Shown here: positions 45,109 to 54,610 of the stretch, one piece after another | Numbering within the stretch: the stretch's first letter is position 1 | How the letters are laid out: the number at the start of each line of letters is the position of its first letter | NCBI RefSeq assembly: GCF_000517125.1 | Contig: NZ_KI912155.1 | Coordinates: 2,460,696 to 2,524,695, forward strand | Direction: 5' to 3' | DNA: 64,000 bases | Source of the DNA: Arthrobacter sp. MA-N2 | GTDB lineage: Bacteria > Actinomycetota > Actinomycetes > Actinomycetales > Micrococcaceae | Made by a program: the position numbers and the translations under genes | Notes under the pieces: generated by a model | What the model was told of the DNA's origin: nothing | Database searches by the model: none | The model's input: only the letters and a program-made list of their open reading frames with translations

Positions 45109-47361
45109 ATGGAGGGTCCCGAAATCCAGTTCTCAGAAGCCATCATCGACAATGGCCGCTTCGGCAAGCGTGTTATCCGCTTCGAAACCGGCCGCCTTGC
45201 CAAGCAGGCAGCCGGTGCGGCGATGGTCTACATCGACGAAGACACCGCGCTGCTGTCCGCAACCACCGCTGGCAAGTCTCCGCGTGAAGGTTTCGACTTC
45301 TTCCCGCTGACCGTGGACGTCGAGGAGCGCATGTACGCTGCCGGCCGCATCCCGGGCTCGTTCTTCCGCCGTGAAGGCCGCCCGTCCACCGAAGCCATCC
45401 TGGCTTGTCGCCTCATGGACCGCCCCTTGCGCCCGGCTTTCGTCAAGGGCCTTCGCAACGAGGTCCAGATCGTCGTCACTGTGCTGGCGATCAACCCGGA
45501 CGAGCTTTACGACGTCGTCGCCATCAACGCTTCGTCCATGTCCACCCAGCTTTCCGGACTGCCGTTCTCCGGCCCGATCGGTGGCGTCCGCGTTGCCCTC
45601 ATCGCCGACGAACAAGGCAGCGAATGGGTTGCCTTCCCCAAGCACTCCCAGCTCCAGAACGCCGTCTTCAACATGGTTGTCGCCGGACGTGTCGCTGGTG
45701 ACGACGTCGCCATCATGATGGTTGAAGCCGAAGCCACGGACAACTCCTGGAACCTCATCAAGGAACAGGGCGCCACCGCTCCCACCGAAGAGGTCGTTTC
45801 CGAGGGCCTCGAGGCCGCCAAGCCGTTCATCAAGGCCCTGTGCGAGGCCCAGGCCGACCTGGCCGCCCGCGCTGCCAAGCCGACGGTTGAGTTCCCGGTC
45901 TTCCTGGACTACCAGGATGACGCCTACGCCGCCGTTGAAGCCGCTGCCGCCGAGAAGCTTGCTGCTGTCTTCCAGATCGCCGACAAGCAGGACCGCGACA
46001 ACGCATCCGACGAGCTCAAGGACGAGGTCCTCAGTGCCCTCGCCGGCCAGTTCGAGGGCCGTGAGAAGGAACTGTCCGCAGCCTTCCGCTCCCTGACCAA
46101 GCAGGTTGTGCGCCAGCGCATCCTCAAGGACCAGATCCGCATCGACGGCCGTGGCCTGACGGACATCCGCCAGCTGACCGCCGAGGTGGAGGTCCTGCCG
46201 CGCGTTCACGGTTCCGCCATCTTCGAGCGCGGCGAAACCCAGATCCTGGGTGTCACCACGCTGAACATGCTCAAGATGGAACAGCAGATCGACTCGCTGT
46301 CTCCCGTCACGCGCAAGCGCTACATGCACAACTACAACTTCCCGCCGTACTCCACCGGTGAGACCGGTCGCGTCGGTTCCCCGAAGCGCCGTGAAATCGG
46401 CCACGGTGCACTCGCCGAGCGCGCCCTGGTTCCGGTGCTGCCGTCCCGCGAGGAATTCCCGTACGCCATCCGCCAGGTGTCCGAGGCCCTTAGCTCCAAC
46501 GGTTCGACGTCGATGGGTTCCGTCTGTGCCTCAACGCTGTCCCTGCTCAACGCAGGTGTGCCGCTGAAGGCCGCTGTTGCCGGTATCGCCATGGGCCTGG
46601 TTTCCGACCAGGTTGATGGCCAGACCCGCTACGCTGCACTGACCGACATCCTCGGCGCCGAAGACGCTTTCGGCGACATGGACTTCAAGGTTGCCGGTAC
46701 GTCCGAGTTCGTCACGGCCATCCAGCTGGACACCAAGCTCGACGGCATTCCGGCGTCGGTCCTGGCTGCAGCCCTGAAGCAGGCCCGCGAAGCCCGCCTG
46801 CACATCCTGGATGTCATCAACGCCGCCATCGACACCCCGGACGAGCTCTCCGAGTTCGCACCGCGCGTGATCGCCGTCAACATCCCCGTTGACAAGATCG
46901 GCGAGGTCATTGGCCCCAAGGGCAAGATGATCAACCAGATCCAGGAAGACACCGGCGCCGACATCTCGATCGAGGACGACGGCACGGTCTACATCGGTGC
47001 TACCAATGGTCCGTCTGCCGAGGCAGCACGCGCCGCGGTCAACGCCATCGCCAACCCGCAGATCCCGGAAATCGGTGAGCGTTACCTGGGTACGGTCGTC
47101 AAGACCACTACCTTCGGCGCGTTCGTATCCCTGACCCCGGGCAAGGACGGCTTGCTGCACATCTCCGAGCTCCGCAAGCTCGCCAGCGGCAAGCGCGTGG
47201 ACAACGTTGATGACGTCGTCTCCGTGGGCCAAAAGATCCAGGTCGAGATCACCAAGATCGATGACCGTGGCAAGCTCTCCCTCTCCCCGGTGGTGGCCGA
47301 GGAAGAAGGCGCTGCTTCAGAGGAAGCTTCCCTCGAAGAGGCCGAAGTATCCGCAGAGTAG
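45109..47361 (+). CDS. pnp: Polyribonucleotide nucleotidyltransferase
   Basis: The 750-residue 3'-5' phosphorolytic exoribonuclease and polymerase contains two RNase PH-like domains separated by a helical domain. The active second domain has [19 protein letters not shown] and [20 protein letters not shown]. These are followed by a KH domain ([22 protein letters not shown] is its core region; [10 protein letters not shown]) and an S1 domain ([17 protein letters not shown]). ATG follows ACGGAGG. The C-terminus is acidic. Confidence 0.97.
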   Translation: MEGPEIQFSEAIIDNGRFGKRVIRFETGRLAKQAAGAAMVYIDEDTALLSATTAGKSPREGFDFFPLTVDVEERMYAAGRIPGSFFRREGRPSTEAILACRLMDRPLRPAFVKGLRNEVQIVVTVLAINPDELYDVVAINASSMSTQLSGLPFSGPIGGVRVALIADEQGSEWVAFPKHSQLQNAVFNMVVAGRVAGDDVAIMMVEAEATDNSWNLIKEQGATAPTEEVVSEGLEAAKPFIKALCEAQADLAARAAKPTVEFPVFLDYQDDAYAAVEAAAAEKLAAVFQIADKQDRDNASDELKDEVLSALAGQFEGREKELSAAFRSLTKQVVRQRILKDQIRIDGRGLTDIRQLTAEVEVLPRVHGSAIFERGETQILGVTTLNMLKMEQQIDSLSPVTRKRYMHNYNFPPYSTGETGRVGSPKRREIGHGALAERALVPVLPSREEFPYAIRQVSEALSSNGSTSMGSVCASTLSLLNAGVPLKAAVAGIAMGLVSDQVDGQTRYAALTDILGAEDAFGDMDFKVAGTSEFVTAIQLDTKLDGIPASVLAAALKQAREARLHILDVINAAIDTPDELSEFAPRVIAVNIPVDKIGEVIGPKGKMINQIQEDTGADISIEDDGTVYIGATNGPSAEAARAAVNAIANPQIPEIGERYLGTVVKTTTFGAFVSLTPGKDGLLHISELRKLASGKRVDNVDDVVSVGQKIQVEITKIDDRGKLSLSPVVAEEEGAASEEASLEEAEVSAE

Positions 47362-47380
47362 CCTGAAACGGTACGCATGC

Positions 47381-47414
47381 GGCAGGACCGGTGGACATGT
47401 CCACCGGTCCTGCC
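47381..47414 (+). terminator. Hairpin after pnp
   Basis: A perfect 15-bp stem (47381-47395 and 47400-47414) with loop CATG follows pnp by 19 bases. The downstream run is weak (GGGCTT), so the termination role is likely but not certain. Confidence 0.65.
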
Positions 47415-47514
47415 GGGCTTAACGACGGAACCCCGTCCCAAGGGCGATGAACCCGCTGGTACGATTGCAGCCAGATTTGACACCCGTGAATTCCCGTAGA
47501 ACTGAAAGGTCTTG

Positions 47515-48858
47515 ATGACTGTCGTACCCCTCCCTCTGGCGCAGACCGTGCCCGGCGGCGAACTGATCCATGGTGCCGAAGGCGGTTCCGTTGTCCGGCG
47601 TTCAGTGCTTCCGGGGGGCGTTCGGGTGCTCACCGAGGCCATGCCGGGGCAGCGCTCGGCAACCATAGGATTCTGGGTGGGTGTCGGTTCCCGGGACGAA
47701 GCGGACGGCCAACATGGCTCCACCCACTTTCTGGAGCATCTCTTGTTCAAGGGCACCAAGCGACGGACGGCCCTGGAGATCGCTTCTGCTTTCGACGAGG
47801 TGGGCGGTGAATCAAATGCGGCCACGGCGAAGGAAAGCACTTGCTACTTTGCCCGGGTGCTGGATACGGACTTGCCCATGGCTATTGACGTCATTGCGGA
47901 CATGATCACCGGTGCCGTGCTGGATCCTGCAGAACTCGAGCAGGAACGCGACGTGATCCTTGAGGAAATCGCGATGGACAGCGATGACCCCACCGACGTC
48001 GCGCATGAAAAATTCGTCGCCGCAGTCCTCGGGATGCATCCGCTCGGCCGCCCGATAGGTGGCACCCCTGCCGCCATCAAGGCCGTGTCCCGCGACTCGG
48101 TGTGGGAGCACTACCGGCGCTATTACCGGCCGGACGAGATCGTCATCACTGCCGCCGGCGGCTTGGATCACGACGTCGTCTGCCGCCTGGTGCTGGACGC
48201 CTTGCGGACAGCCGGCTGGGAGCTTAAGGACACCGTTGCGCCCGTCGAACGCCGCTCCACCGAGCGTGCCGAAATTACGGGCACTGCCGGGTTGCATGTG
48301 ATCAAGCGTCCCGTGGAGCAGGCAAACATCATCATGGGCTGCCCGTCCATCGTTGCCACGGACGACCGCCGCTTTGTCATGAGCGTCCTGAACGCGGTGC
48401 TGGGTGGCGGCATGTCCTCGCGGCTCTTCCAGGAGATCCGCGAAAAGCGGGGCCTCGTCTATTCCACCTATTCCTTTGCCTCTGCCTATGCGGACGCAGG
48501 TTACTTCGGCATGTATGCCGGCTGCACGCCGTCGAAGGTCAAACAGGTCCTGGAACTCCTGGGCGCCGAACTGGACAAGCTTGCTTCTGACGGCATCACG
48601 GACGAAGAACTACGCAAGGCCGTAGGCCAATTGTGCGGTGGAATCGTTTTGGCCCTTGAGGACACCGGTTCCCGGATGTCGCGCCTTGGCCGCGCCGAAC
48701 TCGTCTCCGGCGAATTCCAGGACATCGACGAAACCCTTGCCCGCATCAAGGCCGTCACAGCCGGGCAAGTCCAGGAACTAGCCCATGTGCTCGCTGCAGC
48801 CCCGCGCACGGTAACCGTCGTCGGACCCTTCGACGAAACTGAGACGTTCGGCCTCTGA
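47515..48858 (+). CDS. M16-family zinc metallopeptidase
   Basis: The 447-residue pitrilysin-family protease has the inverted zinc motif HFLEH at residues 71-75, the distal Glu ligand in the helix ERDVILEEIAMD, and the C-terminal inactive domain with VYSTYSFASAYADAGYF and the R/Y pair. Position right behind pnp is conserved in actinobacteria and firmicutes. The ATG at 47515 follows GAAAGG; a TTG directly upstream is an artefact. Confidence 0.93.
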   Translation: MTVVPLPLAQTVPGGELIHGAEGGSVVRRSVLPGGVRVLTEAMPGQRSATIGFWVGVGSRDEADGQHGSTHFLEHLLFKGTKRRTALEIASAFDEVGGESNAATAKESTCYFARVLDTDLPMAIDVIADMITGAVLDPAELEQERDVILEEIAMDSDDPTDVAHEKFVAAVLGMHPLGRPIGGTPAAIKAVSRDSVWEHYRRYYRPDEIVITAAGGLDHDVVCRLVLDALRTAGWELKDTVAPVERRSTERAEITGTAGLHVIKRPVEQANIIMGCPSIVATDDRRFVMSVLNAVLGGGMSSRLFQEIREKRGLVYSTYSFASAYADAGYFGMYAGCTPSKVKQVLELLGAELDKLASDGITDEELRKAVGQLCGGIVLALEDTGSRMSRLGRAELVSGEFQDIDETLARIKAVTAGQVQELAHVLAAAPRTVTVVGPFDETETFGL

Positions 48859-48875
48859 ACGCAGCAACCACCCAT

Positions 48876-48954
48876 GGACATGCCCTCCGCTCGAGCCTAG
48901 GAGGGGACATAACCCTGATATGTCCATTCCTGGCTTGGAGGAGGGGGCATGTCC
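48876..48954. repeat. Nested inverted repeat
   Basis: An outer imperfect pair (GGACATGCCCTCC-like end at 48876 and GGAGGGGGCATGTCC end at 48954) encloses a perfect inner pair GGACATA/TATGTCC with a 7-nt loop (48905-48925). It fills most of the gap between the peptidase gene and the DUF1579 gene. It may be an interspersed element or terminator. Confidence 0.6.
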
Positions 48955-49031
48955 GGTGGTGGAGGGTGGACGCGCCTACGCGATCGGGAACATGATGGTG
49001 ACGTATCCATCGTCGTTGCGCGGGAGTCGCC

Positions 49032-49493
49032 ATGAACGGGCCACTGAAAAGTCATGCGAACACTGCGCTCGAGGCGTTCTTGGGGCATTGGCGGGGGAGT
49101 ACCGAGCTCGCCGCGTCGCCGTGGGGCCCTGCCCGGACCGCCGTCGCCGAAATGACCTTCTCGCGGGCTGCCGGAGGATACGCGCTGGTGCAGAGCTACC
49201 GGCATGTCGAGCCTGACGGCACACACTTCGAGGGGCACGGCGTCTTCACGGTTGACCCGGAGCACGGAGACACTTTGTGGTACTACGTTGACAGCATGGG
49301 CCGGCCACCGGAAGCCCCGGCTCGGGGACATTGGCACGACGGCACGCTGAGTCTCGAGCGGCGTAGCCCTCGCGGGACTGCGCGACACACATTCAAAGTT
49401 GACGGTGGCGTGCTGACGCACATAGCGGAACTGAGGCTCGGGGATGCCCCAACATTCAGTCCCTTCATGATTTCCGTGTGCCGGCGCGTCTAG
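49032..49493 (+). CDS. DUF1579-like hypothetical protein
   Basis: The 153-residue soluble protein resembles the lipocalin-like DUF1579 group: FLGHWRGSTELAASPWGPAR at the start, GGYALVQSYRHVEPDGTHFEGHGVF, and WYYVDSMGRPP. These form a beta barrel in relatives; no activity is known. The start ATG has CGGGAGTCGCC upstream. It is convergent with the moaD gene. Confidence 0.7.
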   Translation: MNGPLKSHANTALEAFLGHWRGSTELAASPWGPARTAVAEMTFSRAAGGYALVQSYRHVEPDGTHFEGHGVFTVDPEHGDTLWYYVDSMGRPPEAPARGHWHDGTLSLERRSPRGTARHTFKVDGGVLTHIAELRLGDAPTFSPFMISVCRRV

Positions 49494-49520
49494 TGCGCAA
49501 GCCGGCACAACGGCCAACCG

Positions 49521-49787
49521 TCAGCCGCCGGCGAACGGCGGGAGGACGTCGACGACGTCGTCCGCACCGAGGGGTGCCGAACGGTCGCGGACGGCTACCT
49601 CATTACGCAGGAAGCTGCTGCGCGAAATGATCCGGGCCAGGGGCGGAGTGCCCGCGGGGGGTTCCGGACGTTCGACGGCGAGCAGGACGGTGAGCAGCCC
49701 CTCCAGGCTGGTTCCCTCCGGAAGGTCGTGGTGTTCCTCTTCAAGGCCTGCCGCGGCCCGTGCGGCGGCGAAGTAACGTACGAGCAC
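49521..49787 (-). CDS. moaD: Molybdopterin synthase sulfur carrier subunit
   Basis: The 88-residue ubiquitin-like protein ends in the required Gly-Gly (LPPFAGG), which carries the thiocarboxylate donated to precursor Z. It has the MoaD/ThiS start MLVRYFAAARAAAGLEEE and NEVAVRD. It stands four bases behind moaA on the same strand and would act with MoaE encoded at 56851. Confidence 0.9.
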   Translation of the reverse strand: MLVRYFAAARAAAGLEEEHHDLPEGTSLEGLLTVLLAVERPEPPAGTPPLARIISRSSFLRNEVAVRDRSAPLGADDVVDVLPPFAGG

Positions 49788-49791
49788 AGTC

Positions 49792-50922
49792 CTAGCCTCC
49801 GATTGCGCTCATGCTGCGGTCGGGCTGGACAAAGTCCGGCGCGCCCAGTCCGGTGTGGTCCATGCCGTGCGCCTTGGGCTTGATCCACATGGCGTCCTGC
49901 CAGCGTTGGGCGAGTTGGTCGTCGCTGGCTCCTTGCCGAAGCAAGCCGAGAAGGTCGAATTCCTCGCGGGAAAACAAGCAGCTCATGATCTTGCCTTCGG
50001 CGGTAATCCGTGTGCGCCGGCAATCGGAACAAAACGGCTCGGTGACTGAGGCGATAATGCCGACGGTGCCCAGCACCGGACCCGTGGCTTCAGCGGATGC
50101 GGCGTCCCGGCGTCGTACTTCGAAGCGTTCCGCCGGAGCGCCGTCGCGTTCGCGCGGGTCCGGACCCAACACGAAGTCGCGGGATAGCAGCTCCCGAATC
50201 TCTGTCGCGGTGATCATGTTCCGCCGGGTCCAACCGTGATCGGCGTCCAGTGGCATTTGTTCGATGAAACGCAGCTCATAGCCGCGGTCCACAGCCCAGG
50301 CGAGGAGATCGGGTGACTCGGCGTCGTTGATCCCGCGCATGAGGACGGCATTGATCTTGACCGGTCCCAAGCCCGCAGCCCAGGCCGCATCGACGCCGGC
50401 CAGCACCTTGTCCAGAAACGGCCGCCGGGTCAGCTTGGTGAACGTTTCTTCGTGCAAAGAGTCGAGCGAGACATTGATGCGTGTCAGCCCGGCTTCCTTG
50501 AGCGCTGCCGCCTTCTTGTCGAGTCCGACGCCGTTGGTGGTCATGGAGATCGGCAGCTCGGGGTGCGCGTTGCGCAGGGCCGCAATGATGTCTACGAGGT
50601 CGGCACGGACCAAGGGCTCGCCTCCGGTCAGGCGTAGTTCGCGGACGCCGAGTTGTTCGACACCGATCCGCACAATCCGGACGATCTCGGCGGCGGTCAT
50701 GACGGCCTGTTTGGACAACCATTCGAGGCCCTCGGCAGGCATGCAGTACGTGCACCGGAGATTGCATTTGTCGGTCAGGGACAAACGCATATCGGTGGCG
50801 CGGCGTCCGTAACGGTCGAACAGGCCCACCGGAGTTCCTGCAGGGCGCGGCGGGGGCGCAGAAACGCTGGTTCCCGTCCCATCGCCCGGAGCGGGCAACG
50901 GCATGCCTAGCTGAACACTCAT
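49792..50922 (-). CDS. moaA: GTP 3',8-cyclase
   Basis: The 376-residue radical SAM enzyme starts molybdenum cofactor synthesis from GTP. It has the N-terminal cluster motif CNLRCTYCMP, the SAM-binding region ELRLTGGEPLVR, and the C-terminal second [4Fe-4S] site with FCSDCRRTRIT and the later Cys in GKIMSCLF. The last two residues are the conserved GG that reaches the active site. A 45-residue extension precedes the radical SAM core. Divergent from the response regulator gene. Confidence 0.95.
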   Translation of the reverse strand: MSVQLGMPLPAPGDGTGTSVSAPPPRPAGTPVGLFDRYGRRATDMRLSLTDKCNLRCTYCMPAEGLEWLSKQAVMTAAEIVRIVRIGVEQLGVRELRLTGGEPLVRADLVDIIAALRNAHPELPISMTTNGVGLDKKAAALKEAGLTRINVSLDSLHEETFTKLTRRPFLDKVLAGVDAAWAAGLGPVKINAVLMRGINDAESPDLLAWAVDRGYELRFIEQMPLDADHGWTRRNMITATEIRELLSRDFVLGPDPRERDGAPAERFEVRRRDAASAEATGPVLGTVGIIASVTEPFCSDCRRTRITAEGKIMSCLFSREEFDLLGLLRQGASDDQLAQRWQDAMWIKPKAHGMDHTGLGAPDFVQPDRSMSAIGG

Positions 50923-51088
50923 GGATTCAGGCTACGCCAGGCAGGCCCGAAGCGTGATATCGACCACTGCTCATGTCCGTATGCGGGCTCAACGGAGAGG
51001 CAGTTCTTACGGAATACGTACGGTTGCCCCGGGGACGCCCGGAACGGGCACCGCGGGCTGCCCTCGAATCTATGCTGAAGGTGTGAAC

Positions 51089-51820
51089 ATGCAGCCCGCC
51101 CCGCACGCTGCCGAACTTGGCAATCGCCGTATCCTCCTGGTCGAAGACGAACAGACCATCGCCGACGTCGTCCGTGAGTACCTGGTCCAGGCAGGCTTCC
51201 AGGTCGATCATGCAGGCGACGGCTTCGCAGCCCTGAACCTCGCAGCCGCCAGGCGGCCCGATCTCGTCATCCTGGACCGCATGCTGCCGGGACTCGACGG
51301 CGTGGAAGTGTGCCGCAGGTTGCGTCTGGCAATGAGCGTTCCCATCATCATGGTCACCGCCCTTGGTACGGAAGACGACCGGATCCTGGGCTTGGAGACC
51401 GGGGCGGACGACTACGTCACCAAGCCCTTTTCGCCGCGCGAGCTGGTCCTTCGGGTGAAATCCGTGCTGCGCCGGAGCATCCGGGAATTCAGCCCGGAAC
51501 CTCCCGTGGAACTCGCCGGTTTCGCATTGGATCCGGCCTCGCGCACGGTCCTGCATCACGGCAAGCCGCTGATGCTGACGGTGCGGGAATTCGATTTGCT
51601 GGCTTTCCTGCTCCGCCGGCCCAACCAGGTGTTCAGCCGTGAAGAGCTCATCAAAGCAGTATGGGGTTGGGAGTTCGGAGATCTGTCCACGGTGACGGTC
51701 CACGTCCGCCGCTTGCGCGAAAAGATCGAGGACAATCCGACGACGCCGGTGCTGCTCAAGACTGTCTGGGGAGTCGGTTATCGTTTCGACGCGAAGGAAG
51801 GCGGACATGCAGGCAACTGA
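51089..51820 (+). CDS. OmpR-family response regulator
   Basis: The 243-residue protein has a receiver domain (acidic pair in LLVEDE, phosphoacceptor Asp63 in VILDRMLPG, Lys in VTKPFSPREL) and a C-terminal winged helix DNA-binding domain (MLTVREFDLLAFLLRRPNQV; SREELIKAVWG; TVTVHVRRLREKIE). The ATG at 51089 is used because GAAGG lies seven bases upstream; an upstream open frame to 50921 is not a convincing extension. It overlaps the sensor kinase gene by 14 bases. Confidence 0.93.
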   Translation: MQPAPHAAELGNRRILLVEDEQTIADVVREYLVQAGFQVDHAGDGFAALNLAAARRPDLVILDRMLPGLDGVEVCRRLRLAMSVPIIMVTALGTEDDRILGLETGADDYVTKPFSPRELVLRVKSVLRRSIREFSPEPPVELAGFALDPASRTVLHHGKPLMLTVREFDLLAFLLRRPNQVFSREELIKAVWGWEFGDLSTVTVHVRRLREKIEDNPTTPVLLKTVWGVGYRFDAKEGGHAGN

Positions 51821-53009
51821 AATGTTCACCATCCTGGGCTGGATGCTGCTGTGGGCTGTCCTCATAGGTGCCTTGACGCTTGCTTTGCTGCGTTTCCTGC
51901 GTCGTGCGTCGATCCTGGTGCAGATTTGCCTCGTGGTGGTGGCCACTGTAGGCGTCCTTGTGGCCGGAATGGTGAGCGCCTTCAACGCGATGTTCATTTC
52001 CGCCCGGGATCTCGAGGTCATGTGGTACATCCTCGGGGTGGCCTCGGCCGTGGCTATTGCTATTTCCTTGGTCCTCGGGGCAGGGGTGTCCCGCAACGCC
52101 ATCCGGCTGGTTGCCGCGACGCGTCGCCTCGGGAGCGGCGAAGCCCTCGGCGATTCGGTGCTCCCACCATCGGCCTCGCGGCGGTCCGTACCGGCCATGA
52201 ACTCCGAGCTTGCCCAGCTCGCCGGGGCACTCGAAGCGAGCAGCATCAAACTGGAGGAATCCCGGCGCCGGGAGGCCGCCGTCGAAACCGCCCGCCGGGA
52301 ACTGGTCTCCTGGATCTCGCACGACCTCCGGACCCCCTTGGCCAGCATGCGGGCCATGGCCGAAGCGCTGGAAGACGGCATGGCCTCCGACGTCCCCGCG
52401 TACTACCGCAAGATCATCACCCAGGCGGACCAGATGGCGGTGATGGTCAACGACCTCCTGGAACTATCCAAGATCCAGGCGGGGACGCTCCGGCTGAGCG
52501 CAGAAGCTTTGGACCTCTACGACCTCGTGAGCGATGCCATCGCCGATCTTGCCCCGCTCGCCGCCCAGCGACGCGTCCGGCTCGACGGCGGCGGGGACAG
52601 GGAGTGCATGGCCGTCGCGGACGGACCCAGCCTGGGCAGGGCCGTGCGCAACGTACTTCTCAACGCGATCATCTACAGCCGGCCCGACGGCGGGGTCATG
52701 GTCAGCGTCGGGCGCGAAGGCAGCGACGCCGTCGTTGACGTCCTGGACAGCTGCGGTGGCATAGCCGACGACGATCTCTCCCATGTCTTCGAAACCGGCT
52801 GGCAAAAGGACCGCTCCCGCAGCGCAGGAATGCCGCTCGACGGGGATGCGCCGCGCTACAGCGGTGCCGGCGTGGGGCTCAGCATGGTGGCAGGCATCGT
52901 CAAGGCCCACGGCGGCAGCGTCACCGTAGCAAATACAGGGGAGGGCTGCCGATTCACGCTCCGGCTTCCGCTTCCCGAAACGAGTACCAAACAGACAGGC
53001 ACACCATGA
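51807..53009 (+). CDS. Sensor histidine kinase
   Basis: The 400-residue protein has three N-terminal transmembrane helices (about residues 7-29, 36-58 and 72-92) and little extracytoplasmic sequence, suggesting it senses the membrane or a partner protein. A linker is followed by the phosphoacceptor His172 in SWISHDLRTPL, the N-box RAVRNVLLNAI, the G1 region LDSCGGI and G2 SGAGVGLSM. It pairs with the preceding response regulator and overlaps the molybdoenzyme gene by four bases, so it may control that enzyme. Confidence 0.92.
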   Translation: MQATEMFTILGWMLLWAVLIGALTLALLRFLRRASILVQICLVVVATVGVLVAGMVSAFNAMFISARDLEVMWYILGVASAVAIAISLVLGAGVSRNAIRLVAATRRLGSGEALGDSVLPPSASRRSVPAMNSELAQLAGALEASSIKLEESRRREAAVETARRELVSWISHDLRTPLASMRAMAEALEDGMASDVPAYYRKIITQADQMAVMVNDLLELSKIQAGTLRLSAEALDLYDLVSDAIADLAPLAAQRRVRLDGGGDRECMAVADGPSLGRAVRNVLLNAIIYSRPDGGVMVSVGREGSDAVVDVLDSCGGIADDDLSHVFETGWQKDRSRSAGMPLDGDAPRYSGAGVGLSMVAGIVKAHGGSVTVANTGEGCRFTLRLPLPETSTKQTGTP

Positions 53010-54571
53010 GCAAGACCACATCGAAGAGAGCCAGTACAAGAACCGCCGTCCGGTGGGCGGCGGTATGCGGCGTGGCGGCCATCGGAGTCGGGGTGGCGGT
53101 CGGCGAGTTGCTGGCCGGTTTCCTGAGCCCGTCTGTTTCGCCCGTTACGGCACTGGGTGGCGTGGTGATCGACGCGGTACCGGGTTGGGCCAAGGAGCTG
53201 GCCGTCAACCTGTTCGGCACCGCGGACAAAATTGCCCTGATCGTCAGCATCGCCCTGGTGACCTTGCTCCTCGCCGCGGTCGCCGGACTTCTGGAGTATC
53301 GGCGAAAGGGAGCAGGATTGGCGCTTGCCTTGCTCGCCGGAGCGGCGGGGCTGGCCGCCGCGCTGACCCGTGCCCAAGCGGCACCCACTGCTGCGATCGC
53401 CCCGGTCGTGGCCACGATCGTCACCATGCTTTTCCTCCGGCTCCTGATCCAGCGACTCGAAACCTGGCGTCCCGAGCCCGAGACGGTCGAAATGCCGTTG
53501 GCCCGCCGAAGCTTTGTGCAACTGTTGGGTGGAACGGCGATCGCCGCCGTCGCCCTGGGGATCGTCACCACGGTGGTCCGGAGGGCAGGAACGGTAGCTT
53601 CCGATTTCCGCCGTGGCTTAGCACTGCCCGCCCCGGTCACCCCACCGGAGAAGGTTCCCGACGGCGCCGCACTCACCTTGGCGGGCCTGCAGCCGCTCGT
53701 CACGCCGAACAGCGACTTCTACCGGATCGATACCGCGCTGATCCCACCAGCCGTGAACCCACCGGACTGGACCCTCAAGGTGACTGGCCTGGTGGATCGC
53801 GAAGTCCAGCTGGATTTCGCCACCCTGCTGAGCAAACCGATGATCGAGCGCTACGTGACCATCGCTTGCGTATCCAACGAAGTCGGTGGAAACCTGATCG
53901 GCAACGCGCTTTGGCTGGGCTGGCCGGTCCGGGAACTCCTGGCCATGGCAGGACCCAAGCCCGGGGCGGACATGGTGCTATCCCGTAGTACCGACGGCTG
54001 GACTGCCGGAACTCCCCTCGAAGCGCTCACCGACAGTAGGGACGCCATCCTTGCCGTCGGCATGAATGGCGAACCCTTGCCGCTGGAACATGGCTTTCCC
54101 GTCCGGATGATCGTCCCGGGCCTCTATGGATATGTTTCGGCTACCAAATGGCTGACGGAACTGAAGGTCACCCGTTTCGCTGACGACCAGGGTTACTGGG
54201 TTCCCCGTGGCTGGAGCGACCACGGACCCATCAAGACGCAGTCCCGCATCGACGTGCCCCGGGACGGCCGCTCGGTCAAGGCCGGAACCGTGCAGTTCGG
54301 CGGGGTCGCCTGGGCTCAACACCGTGGGGTATCCCGCGTTGAGCTTCGCGTCGACCGCGGCAGCTGGCAGCAAGCCAAGCTCGCGCCTGGGATCTCCTCG
54401 GACACATGGTACCAATGGCAGCTCGGCGTTGACTTGGGCCCGGGGAACCACGAGGTGCAGGTCCGTGCCACGGATGCGAACGGTACGCCCCAGCCCGAAG
54501 CCCAAGCTCCTGTTGCTCCGGACGGCGCCACGGGATTCCACACCATCCACGTCACGGTCAACTCAAACTAG
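53006..54571 (+). CDS. Membrane-bound sulfite-oxidase-family molybdoenzyme
   Basis: The 521-residue protein has hydrophobic helices near residues 16-40, 75-97, 102-121 and 130-148. An internal twin-arginine-like motif ARRSFVQLLGG (RR at 167-168) with another hydrophobic stretch follows. After that is a soluble sulfite oxidase/YedY-type domain (about 215-420) with the Mo-ligating Cys288 in TIACVSNEVGG, and a C-terminal dimerisation Ig-like domain (SRVELRVDRGSW). The substrate is unknown. It sits in the middle of Mo-cofactor genes and is coupled to a two-component system. Confidence 0.9.
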   Translation: MSKTTSKRASTRTAVRWAAVCGVAAIGVGVAVGELLAGFLSPSVSPVTALGGVVIDAVPGWAKELAVNLFGTADKIALIVSIALVTLLLAAVAGLLEYRRKGAGLALALLAGAAGLAAALTRAQAAPTAAIAPVVATIVTMLFLRLLIQRLETWRPEPETVEMPLARRSFVQLLGGTAIAAVALGIVTTVVRRAGTVASDFRRGLALPAPVTPPEKVPDGAALTLAGLQPLVTPNSDFYRIDTALIPPAVNPPDWTLKVTGLVDREVQLDFATLLSKPMIERYVTIACVSNEVGGNLIGNALWLGWPVRELLAMAGPKPGADMVLSRSTDGWTAGTPLEALTDSRDAILAVGMNGEPLPLEHGFPVRMIVPGLYGYVSATKWLTELKVTRFADDQGYWVPRGWSDHGPIKTQSRIDVPRDGRSVKAGTVQFGGVAWAQHRGVSRVELRVDRGSWQQAKLAPGISSDTWYQWQLGVDLGPGNHEVQVRATDANGTPQPEAQAPVAPDGATGFHTIHVTVNSN

Positions 54572-54610
54572 GCTGTGTAGGTCTGAGCAAAAACAACCGG
54601 GAGGAACACC

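Noticed and set aside
45133..46404. 423-codon minus-strand frame across pnp
   Set aside because: Shadow frame due to high third-position GC; pnp on the plus strand is unmistakable.
51807..53009. Unusual G1 box DSCGGI in the histidine kinase
   Set aside because: The Cys-containing form occurs commonly in actinobacterial kinases, so it is not evidence of inactivity.
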